A DNA stretch of 5,959 bases from JAABYT01 sp041581935. GTDB taxonomy: Bacteria > Pseudomonadota > Gammaproteobacteria > HK1. Below the pieces are notes generated by a model. That model was not told where the DNA came from and ran no database searches. It worked only from the letters and a program-made list of their open reading frames with translations. Position 1 is the first letter of the stretch, and each line of letters begins with the position of its first letter. Location of the stretch: contig JBFICP010000205.1 of the NCBI GenBank assembly GCA_041581935.1, forward strand, positions 1 through 5,959, written 5' to 3'. Shown piece by piece: positions 1 to 5,491 of this stretch. The translations under genes and the position numbers were made by a program.

Positions 1-372
1 ACCCGCGGCAGCGCCCGACACCGTCTCGTCGAGAAGGTTATCGCGGCGACCGAGGCGGTGCGGCGCGAGCGGCCGGACATCTTGATCGAAGGTGAAGTGC
101 AGCTCGACGTCGCCATCGTTCCCGAAATCAGCGCGCGAAAGGTCTCCGATTCCCGAATCGCAGGGCAGGCGAACGTGCTAATTTTTCCCGACCTGCAGGC
201 CGGAAATATCGGTTACAAGCTGGTGGAAAGGCTTGCCAACGCCCAGGCAATCGGCCCCATTCTGCAGGGGCTCTCAAAACCCGCCAACGATCTGTCGCGG
301 GGATGCAGCGCCGATGACGTCTACAGGGTCACGGCGGTTACGGTGGTGCAGGCTCAGGCGCTGGAGAAATGA
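1..372 (+). CDS. pta: Phosphate acetyltransferase, C-terminal part (cut by left edge)
   Basis: The enzyme interconverts acetyl phosphate plus CoA and acetyl-CoA plus phosphate in the cytoplasm. The frame is open from base 1 and gives 123 residues up to TGA 370-372; the true start lies upstream of the window. The family signature is clear: TRGSARH near residue 1, RPDILIEGEVQLD, the APDS-like KVSDS segment, NVLIFPDLQAGNIGYK and GPILQGLSKPANDLSRG, ending a few residues after VTAVTVVQAQ as usual for Pta. The C-terminal end looks complete. A phosphate butyryltransferase is less likely because the PILQGL/NDLSRG block is typical of Pta. It overlaps the next gene by four bases (ATGA). No acetate kinase gene follows it, so the enzyme may serve to rescue acetyl phosphate made by an operon enzyme encoded upstream, as in xsc-pta pairs; that role is inferred. 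Confidence 0.93.
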   Translation, partial: TRGSARHRLVEKVIAATEAVRRERPDILIEGEVQLDVAIVPEISARKVSDSRIAGQANVLIFPDLQAGNIGYKLVERLANAQAIGPILQGLSKPANDLSRGCSADDVYRVTAVTVVQAQALEK

Positions 373-1406
373 CGCGGGTGCCAATTCGAGTGGCCATGGT
401 GGGCGCAGGGTATTTCGCTCGCTTTCATCTCGACGCGTGGCTGCGCATGCAAGGCGTGCGACTGGTGGCCGTGTGCGATCGCGATCCCGCGTCTCATTCA
501 GCCGTGAAGAGTCTCGGTGCAGGTATCCACGTATACCGTGATCTGGGTGCCATGCTCGAAGCAGAGACGACGGATATTTTGGATATTGCAACACCTCCCG
601 ACACGCATATGGCCATCGTTGCCGAAGCTGCCGCCCGGGGTCTCGATATCATCTGTCAGAAACCGCTGGCACCGACTCGGGAAGACGCGGTGCGCCTGGT
701 CGAAACATGTGCGAACTCAGGGATCGTGCTCGCAGTTCACGAAAACATTCGATGGACACCGTGGCATCGGGAGATCGCCCGTCTGATCGAGGCCGAAAAA
801 ATCGGGCGGCTGCACGGCATAACCATGCGTTTGCGGCCCGGAGACGGACAGGGCGTTGATGCGTACCTCGCGCGTCAGCCCTACTTCCAAACCATGCCGC
901 GCTTTCTGATTCACGAAACGGCTATTCACTGGATCGACACCTTCCGGTTTCTCTTCGGCGAAATCACAGGGATATTCGCACGCCTGAATAAGCTGAATCC
1001 GGTCATTGCCGGCGAGGATGCGGGAGTGGTGGTATTCGCTTTCGAGAACGGTGCCACGGGAATATTCGACGGCAATCGTTTGAACGATCACGTGTCCGAC
1101 AATCCGCGCCGCACCATGGGCGAGATGTGGGTCGAGGGCTCGGCCGGCGTGCTGCGCCTGGACGGCGCCGCGCGACTGTGGTGGAAGCCCCACGGCGAGG
1201 GCGAAACGGAGCATCGCTATGACTGGGAAGATCGCGGATTTGCGGGTGACGCCGTGTATGCAACCCAGAAGCATATCGTCTCGCACCTGCGAGACGGCGA
1301 GCCTCTGGAGAACTCCGGGCGCGACTATCTACGCAATCTGGATATCGAAGAAGCGGTTTACGCATCGAGCGCCAATGGGCGATGGATTGAGCTTCCCGCG
1401 GGCTGA
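369..1406 (+). CDS. Gfo/Idh/MocA-family NAD(P)-dependent oxidoreductase
   Basis: This is a 345-residue cytoplasmic dehydrogenase, a normal length for the family, which oxidises or reduces hydroxyl/keto groups of sugars, sugar acids and inositols. The N-terminal Rossmann domain has VGAGYFARFH (residues 11-20), a β-strand ending LVAVCDRD (32-39) and DIATPPDTH (72-80). The CQKPL motif (96-100) carries the family lysine K98, with Gln in place of the more common Glu before it. In the C-terminal domain HETAIHWID (182-190) gives the usual His187 and Asp190, followed by FRFLFGEI. The ATG at 369 overlaps the pta stop (ATGA), with GGAG at 363-366 close upstream; no better start is seen because the Rossmann strand begins six residues later. 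Substrate is unknown. Its place beside otnK/otnC suggests oxidation of a tetronate-like acid or a C4/C5 sugar such as apiose; D-apiose dehydrogenase belongs to this family, but the sequence alone does not support that name. Confidence 0.9.
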   Translation: MTRVPIRVAMVGAGYFARFHLDAWLRMQGVRLVAVCDRDPASHSAVKSLGAGIHVYRDLGAMLEAETTDILDIATPPDTHMAIVAEAAARGLDIICQKPLAPTREDAVRLVETCANSGIVLAVHENIRWTPWHREIARLIEAEKIGRLHGITMRLRPGDGQGVDAYLARQPYFQTMPRFLIHETAIHWIDTFRFLFGEITGIFARLNKLNPVIAGEDAGVVVFAFENGATGIFDGNRLNDHVSDNPRRTMGEMWVEGSAGVLRLDGAARLWWKPHGEGETEHRYDWEDRGFAGDAVYATQKHIVSHLRDGEPLENSGRDYLRNLDIEEAVYASSANGRWIELPAG

Positions 1407-1424
1407 CGGAGACGCTGCTGTCCG

Positions 1425-2699
1425 ATGATTCTCGGTTGTATCGCAGACGACTTCACGGGCGCTACGGATCTGGCCAATATGCTCGTGCGCCACGGCATGC
1501 GCTGCATCCAGCACATCGGTGTTCCGGAGCCCGGGGTCGTTTTCGATGACGTCGATACCGTCGTGGTCGCGCTCAAATCGAGAACCATACCGGCAGCCGA
1601 GGCCGTCGCCGAGTCAATGGCCGCGCTGAAATGGCTGCAGACCGCTGGTCCGCGTCAGTTCTTTTTCAAGTACTGCTCTACTTTCGATTCGACTCCGAAG
1701 GGCAACATCGGTCCGGTTACCGAGGCACTCATGGAGGCGCTCGCGACGGATTTCAGCATTGCCTGTCCGGCTTTCCCCGAGAACGGACGAACCGTGTTCA
1801 AGGGCCATCTCTTCGTCGGCGATGCGTTGTTGAACGAGAGCGGGATGCAGCATCACCCACTCACGCCCATGACCGACGCCAATCTGGTGAGGGTTCTGGC
1901 GAAGCAGTGCCAAGGCAGGGTGGGTCTGGTGGCGTTCGACACGGTAAATCGCGGTGCGCAGGCCATCGTCGACGCGCTCGCGAGGCTGCGAACAAACGGT
2001 TTCCGCCATGCCATTGTCGACGCAACCAGCGATGAACATCTGATGGCCATCGGGGAAGCGGTTGCGGATCTGCGCCTCGTTACCGGGGGCTCGGGGGTTG
2101 CCGTCGGGTTGCCGGAAAACTACCGTCGCGAGGGCGTGCTCGCTGAGCACTCGGCCGCCGACAGCCTGCCGTTGATCGGAGGACTTTCGGCGGTGCTTTC
2201 GGGCAGCTGCTCGAGCGCTACGCTCGAGCAGGTGGAATGCGCCAAAAAGCTGTGGCCGGCGTTTCGCATCGACCCGGTGGCACTCGCGGGCGCCGTGGCC
2301 GAAGGCCGCGACGGTGCAAGAGAGGCCATCGAGTTCGCCAGCGAGCGTATCGACGATGGTCCGGTGCTCATTTATGCGAGCGCGGCTCCCGAAACGGTGA
2401 GCGAGGTGCAGGTGAAGCTCGGACGGGATCGCGCGGGCGCATTGGTGGAGGACGCCATGGCGCGGGTCGCCAGGGGACTGGTGGAACGCGGAGTGCGCAG
2501 GCTCGTGGTGGCCGGTGGCGAGACTTCCGGCGCGGTCGTCGGCGCCCTCGGGGTCACCGCGCTTCGGATCGGCCCCCAGATCGACCCCGGCGTGCCCTGG
2601 ACGGCGAGTATCGGGGACCCTAAGCTGGCACTTGCACTCAAATCCGGCAACTTCGGCGCGCCGGATTTTTTCGAGAAGGCTCTCAAATGCATCGAATGA
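1425..2699 (+). CDS. otnK: Four-carbon acid-sugar kinase, 3-oxo-tetronate kinase type (DUF1537)
   Basis: This enzyme uses ATP to phosphorylate the 4-OH of 3-oxo-tetronate (or a close relative) in catabolism of four-carbon sugar acids. The 424-residue protein is the full family length. The N-terminal substrate domain starts at once with GCIADDFTGATD (residues 4-15), the family hallmark, then ALKSRT (49-54), KYCSTFDSTPKGNIGPVT (82-99), CPAFPENGRTVFKGHLFVG (114-132) and ESGMQHHPLTPMTDANL (138-154). LVTGGSG (218-224) ends that domain. The C-terminal nucleotide domain holds VLSGSCS (257-263), VVAGGETSGAVV (361-372), IGPQIDPGVPW (382-392) and LALKSGNFGAPDFF (403-416). The pattern of these blocks matches the OtnK branch better than LtnK, DtnK or the 3-oxo-isoapionate kinase, but exact substrate cannot be read from motifs. 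The start is ATG 1425, 18 bases after the preceding stop; GGAG at 1408-1411 is somewhat distant. otnC follows after seven bases. A perfect hairpin lies within the gene at 2207-2231. Confidence 0.93.
   Translation: MILGCIADDFTGATDLANMLVRHGMRCIQHIGVPEPGVVFDDVDTVVVALKSRTIPAAEAVAESMAALKWLQTAGPRQFFFKYCSTFDSTPKGNIGPVTEALMEALATDFSIACPAFPENGRTVFKGHLFVGDALLNESGMQHHPLTPMTDANLVRVLAKQCQGRVGLVAFDTVNRGAQAIVDALARLRTNGFRHAIVDATSDEHLMAIGEAVADLRLVTGGSGVAVGLPENYRREGVLAEHSAADSLPLIGGLSAVLSGSCSSATLEQVECAKKLWPAFRIDPVALAGAVAEGRDGAREAIEFASERIDDGPVLIYASAAPETVSEVQVKLGRDRAGALVEDAMARVARGLVERGVRRLVVAGGETSGAVVGALGVTALRIGPQIDPGVPWTASIGDPKLALALKSGNFGAPDFFEKALKCIE
2207..2231. repeat. Perfect 11-bp inverted repeat with 3-base loop inside otnK
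   Basis: The left arm CTGCTCGAGCG (2207-2217) and right arm CGCTCGAGCAG (2221-2231) are exact reverse complements around the loop CTA. The pairing stops at the next base on each side. It lies in the coding region for residues just after VLSGS, at the domain junction of OtnK. No T-tract follows, so it is not an intrinsic terminator. In the transcript it would form a strong GC-rich stem. It may be chance in GC-rich coding DNA, or a structured mRNA element; the sequence alone does not decide. Confidence 0.7.
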
Positions 2700-2706
2700 A
2701 ACAGCC

Positions 2707-3330
2707 ATGAACGAGTCGCGGCTTCGCGAGCAAATTACTCTGTTCGGAAAGTCCCTGTTCGACCGCGGCCTGACGATGGGGAGCTCCGGTAACATCAGCG
2801 TGCGCGTCGATGGCGGCTGGCTGCTGACGCCGACAAACGCTTGCCTCGGCAGACTCGAACCGGACGCCATCGCGAAGCTCGACGATGACGGACAGCACAT
2901 TTCCGGAGATCCTCCTTCGAAGGAAGGATTCTTGCATCGCGCGGTTTATGAGCAACGTGCCGATGCCGGCGCCATCGTGCATCTGCATTCGACGCACTCG
3001 GTGGCAGTCTCGTGTCTGCCCGATGTCGATCCGCGGGATGTTCTGCCGCCGTTGACCGCTTACTACGTCATGCGCGTGGGCACGCTGCCGCTGGTACCTT
3101 ATTATCCGCCGGGGGACAGGGCGCTGGCGGAAGCAGTACGCGGGCTTGCCGGCAAGCACAGCGCGGTGCTGCTCGCGAATCACGGTCCCGTTGTTGCCGG
3201 AAAGACGCTCGAGGCGGCGCTCTATGCGACGGAAGAGCTGGAGGAAACGGCGAAGCTTTATCTTTTGCTGCATGGCCGTAACCCACGTTTCCTGACACCC
3301 GAGCAGGTGGCGGCGCTCGAGAGTCTTTGA
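2707..3330 (+). CDS. otnC: 3-oxo-tetronate 4-phosphate decarboxylase (class II aldolase family)
   Basis: In characterised pathways OtnC converts 3-oxo-tetronate 4-phosphate to dihydroxyacetone phosphate and CO2, using a divalent metal. The product is 207 residues, standard for this short class II aldolase/adducin-domain protein. Features in order are GSSGNISVRV (25-34, phosphate-binding loop), LLTPTNACLGRL (39-50), SKEG with Glu73 as the likely acid/base residue, VHLHST with metal ligands His92 and His94, and LLANHGPVV with the third ligand His159, then EELEETAKL (176-184). ATG 2707 is chosen because the protein then begins right at the conserved NESRLREQI helix; an upstream extension to 2515 would run 62 codons into otnK. 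It begins seven bases after the otnK stop with only a weak ribosome site, so translational coupling is likely. Relatives include L-fuculose-phosphate and ribulose-phosphate aldolases, but the PSKE block and adjacency to OtnK favour OtnC. Confidence 0.92.
   Translation: MNESRLREQITLFGKSLFDRGLTMGSSGNISVRVDGGWLLTPTNACLGRLEPDAIAKLDDDGQHISGDPPSKEGFLHRAVYEQRADAGAIVHLHSTHSVAVSCLPDVDPRDVLPPLTAYYVMRVGTLPLVPYYPPGDRALAEAVRGLAGKHSAVLLANHGPVVAGKTLEAALYATEELEETAKLYLLLHGRNPRFLTPEQVAALESL
3319..3323 (+). promoter_or_regulatory. Ribosome binding site GAGAG for the dioxygenase gene
   Basis: GAGAG at 3319-3323 lies six bases before ATG 3330. It supports ATG 3330 rather than the TTG immediately before it at 3327. 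The site is within the last codons of otnC, whose TGA overlaps the new ATG by one base (TGATG), a usual arrangement for termination-reinitiation coupling. Confidence 0.5.
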
Positions 3331-4385
3331 TGGCCGAAACACGCATCGGTAGAATCGATCACCCCGCCGCCTGGCATGCCGACGAGCTCGGTGATCCCGG
3401 CGATTTCGCACTACCGCTCGATACCCGCCATCTGCATGCCCTGGATGCCGCGGTTCGAAAATCGAAAACCGACGGTGTACCGGTCGAATCGTTGACCCGA
3501 GAGTCGTTTCCGCTGGATTCCATCGATAGCGATATCGAGGCCTGGCGACGTGAAATCACCCAGGGCCGGGGATTGCTGCTGCTGCGGGGCTTTCCGATCA
3601 CCGAATACTCTGTCGAAGACATGGGCCGCATGTTCATGGGGCTGGGCGCCCATTTCGGCACGCCGGTTTCTCAGAACAACCTGGGCGAGAAGCTCGGCCA
3701 CGTGATCAATGTGGGAAACAGGGACCGGCGCGAGAGGGCATACCGCAACAGCCGTGGGCTCAACTTGCACACCGATCGCTGCGACTACATCGGCATGCTG
3801 TGTCTGCACGAGGCACGCGCCGGCGGTGTGAGCGGATACGCGAGCGCCATGGCGGTGCATAACGAGATACTCGCGACCCGCCCCGAGCTCCTGGAACCGC
3901 TCTATGCCGGATACCACCTGCACCGATTCGGCGAGCAGCCGCGCGGTGAGCCGCCGATCACGCGATCACCGGTGCCCGTTTTCTCCACGCTGCACGGCTT
4001 TTTCAACGTCGTCTACATTCGCGGATACGTGGATCTGGCCCTGGAGGAAGGGCTCTGCGAAGTGAGCCCCGAGGCACTGGAGGCCCTCGACGTATTCGAC
4101 GAGATCGCCAACCGCGCGAATTTTCGGCTCGACCTGTTGCTCGAGGCCGGTGACGCGACCATCACCAACAATTGCTTTCTCCTGCATCGACGATCCGAAT
4201 TCGAAGACCACGAGGACCCCGCGCGTAAACGTCACCTATTGCGGTTGTGGTTGGTCGACGATGAACGACCAGCCGTTGCGGCGGTGCGCGGCCACAAAAA
4301 CCGCAAGGGAATCGAGAAGCTCGAAGGCCGCGGAACCTACTATGCCGGTCCCGGTTTTCGCGAAAGTGTAGAAAGGAACAGGTAG
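3330..4385 (+). CDS. TauD/TfdA-like Fe(II)/2-oxoglutarate-dependent dioxygenase
   Basis: The enzyme is expected to couple oxidative decarboxylation of 2-oxoglutarate to hydroxylation of an organic acid, sulfonate, betaine or similar substrate in the cytoplasm. The product is 351 residues, longer than TauD (about 280), with an extra N-terminal segment of about 75 residues before the jelly-roll strand LLLLRGFPI (82-90). The metal triad is visible: His147 and Asp149 in NLHTD, and the distal His286 in NCFLLHRRSEFED. Arg301 and Arg305 in RKRHLLRLWLVD occupy the places of TauD Arg266 and Arg270, which bind substrate sulfonate and 2-oxoglutarate respectively; the loop between His286 and these arginines is about four residues longer than in TauD. 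All catalytic residues seem intact, so the gene should be active. The start is ATG 3330, overlapping the otnC stop by one base. Substrate is not deducible; the name taurine dioxygenase would be over-precise. Confidence 0.88.
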   Translation: MAETRIGRIDHPAAWHADELGDPGDFALPLDTRHLHALDAAVRKSKTDGVPVESLTRESFPLDSIDSDIEAWRREITQGRGLLLLRGFPITEYSVEDMGRMFMGLGAHFGTPVSQNNLGEKLGHVINVGNRDRRERAYRNSRGLNLHTDRCDYIGMLCLHEARAGGVSGYASAMAVHNEILATRPELLEPLYAGYHLHRFGEQPRGEPPITRSPVPVFSTLHGFFNVVYIRGYVDLALEEGLCEVSPEALEALDVFDEIANRANFRLDLLLEAGDATITNNCFLLHRRSEFEDHEDPARKRHLLRLWLVDDERPAVAAVRGHKNRKGIEKLEGRGTYYAGPGFRESVERNR

Positions 4386-4411
4386 GTGCGTTCGTGCTCG
4401 CGCCGATAGAT

Positions 4412-4415
4412 GAGG
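4412..4415 (+). promoter_or_regulatory. Ribosome binding site GAGG that favours GTG 4422 as AKR start
   Basis: GAGG at 4412-4415 is followed by six bases and then GTG 4422. The alternative in-frame ATG at 4410 overlaps this motif and has no clear Shine-Dalgarno sequence in front of it. The sequence therefore favours initiation at GTG 4422, shortening the reductase by four residues (MRFS). Confidence 0.5.
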
Positions 4416-4421
4416 TTTTCA

Positions 4422-5462
4422 GTGACCGTTTTTGATCGCGTCCCGGTCGGTAAAACGGCATTTCAGGTCACGCGCCTGGGTTTCGGCGGCGGTACCCTCG
4501 GCGATCCTGATGAGGTAATCGAAGATGCCGAGGCGGATGCGACTTTGAGGGTCGCTTACGATTCCGGGGTCGCTTACTTCGACACCGCACCCTGGTATGG
4601 CAACACCAAAAGCGAGCACCGGATAGGTCGTTTTCTACGCTCCCGTCCCAGGGACACGTTCACCTTGAGCACCAAGGTCGGTCGGGTTTACGTCCGCCCG
4701 GAAAATACCCATGCCTTCGCGACTTCGCCTTGGGCGGCGCGCTGGCGCGGCGGCTTGTCGTTCGACTTGCGTTTCGACTACACGGCAGAAGGCATCACGC
4801 GATCCTACGAGGACAGCCTGCAGCGTCTCGGGTTGAACCGCGTCGACGCATTGTCCATTCACGATCTCGATTTCAAGCATCAGAAAAACGCAGAAGGTGT
4901 TGAGCGCGGGTTTCGCCAGCTGACTGATGGCGGAGGATTCTCGGTGCTCGAGGCGATGAAGAATCGGGGTGAGATCTCGGCGATCGGCGCTGGCGTGAAT
5001 CACGTCGGCATGATTCCCAGATTTCTCGAGCATTTCGACATGGATTACTTTCTGATCGCCATGCCCTATACGCTCCTCGATCAGAGCGCGTTGGATGACG
5101 AGCTGCCCCTCTGCCGGCAACGTGGCATCAGCATCATCATCGGCGCCGTGTTCGCTTCGGGCATACTGGCCACGGGTGGGCGACCTGGAGCCCTTTACGG
5201 CTACCAGCCGGCAGACGCAACGGCAATCGAAAAAGTGAGGCGCATGGAGACCGTTTGCCGCAGACACGCAGTTCCGCTGGGCGCGGCCGCGCTCCAGTTT
5301 CCCCTTGCTCATCCCCAGGTCGTGTCCGTCATTCCAGGCGCGAACGCGCCCGAGCAGGTGAAACAGAACCTCAACCACATGAATCACCCCATTCCTCGTG
5401 ACCTGTGGGCCGAGCTCAAGGAGGATTCACTGCTGCGCAAGGACGCTCCGACGCCCGGCTGA
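4422..5462 (+). CDS. Aldo/keto reductase, D-threo-aldose (L-fucose) 1-dehydrogenase type
   Basis: This is a 346-residue NAD(P)-dependent (α/β)8-barrel oxidoreductase. Relatives oxidise L-fucose, L-galactose and other aldoses to the aldonolactone; pyridoxal 4-dehydrogenase is also close. The full AKR catalytic tetrad is seen: Asp54 (YFDTAPWYG), Tyr59, Lys85 (LSTKVGR) and His147 (LSIHDLD). Other marks are the N-terminal strand RVPVGKTAFQVTRLGFGG, the DYTAEGITRSYEDSLQRLGL helix (119-138) typical of the fucose-dehydrogenase branch, GAGVNHVGMI (189-198), LLDQSALD (218-225) and the cofactor-binding SVIPGANAPEQV (302-313). GTG 4422 is preferred because GAGG stands six bases before it; ATG 4410 in the same frame is the alternative. 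The gap from the dioxygenase stop is 36 bases (24 if ATG 4410 is used) with no visible promoter or terminator. In this operon it may oxidise an aldose or reduce an aldehyde intermediate; direction and substrate are inference. Confidence 0.88.
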   Translation: MTVFDRVPVGKTAFQVTRLGFGGGTLGDPDEVIEDAEADATLRVAYDSGVAYFDTAPWYGNTKSEHRIGRFLRSRPRDTFTLSTKVGRVYVRPENTHAFATSPWAARWRGGLSFDLRFDYTAEGITRSYEDSLQRLGLNRVDALSIHDLDFKHQKNAEGVERGFRQLTDGGGFSVLEAMKNRGEISAIGAGVNHVGMIPRFLEHFDMDYFLIAMPYTLLDQSALDDELPLCRQRGISIIIGAVFASGILATGGRPGALYGYQPADATAIEKVRRMETVCRRHAVPLGAAALQFPLAHPQVVSVIPGANAPEQVKQNLNHMNHPIPRDLWAELKEDSLLRKDAPTPG

Positions 5463-5491
5463 ATGAAGACGATGACTCGGAATATCGATTC

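Noticed and set aside
654..668. Gln instead of Glu before the conserved Lys-Pro in the Gfo/Idh protein (CQKPL)
   Set aside because: The Lys is kept and CQKP variants are found in ordinary family members, so this is not a sign of lost activity.
2515..2706. Upstream in-frame extension of otnC by 64 codons
   Set aside because: It would overlap 62 codons of otnK, and the extension has low-complexity Ser/Arg/Pro composition unlike OtnC; ATG 2707 begins at the family's conserved N-terminal helix.
1614..2900. 428-codon open frame on the minus strand, opposite otnK and otnC
   Set aside because: It mirrors the codon structure of well-recognised plus-strand genes in GC-rich DNA, crosses the otnK/otnC junction and its translation shows no recognisable domain.
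2913..2924. 12-bp palindrome TCCTTCGAAGGA in otnC
   Set aside because: It encodes part of the conserved SKE block and adjacent residues, has no loop or T-tract, and a 12-base palindrome is not surprising in a window of this size.
3327..3329. TTG as start of the dioxygenase gene
   Set aside because: ATG follows immediately at 3330 with GAGAG six bases upstream and a one-base overlap with the otnC stop.
4386..4421. Possible internal promoter or terminator between the dioxygenase and AKR genes
   Set aside because: No stem-loop with T-tract and no convincing -35/-10 pair is visible in this short spacer.
4635..5387. 250-codon open frame on the minus strand, opposite the AKR gene
   Set aside because: It is a shadow of a clear AKR gene; its translation is rich in Arg, His and Val with no family signature.
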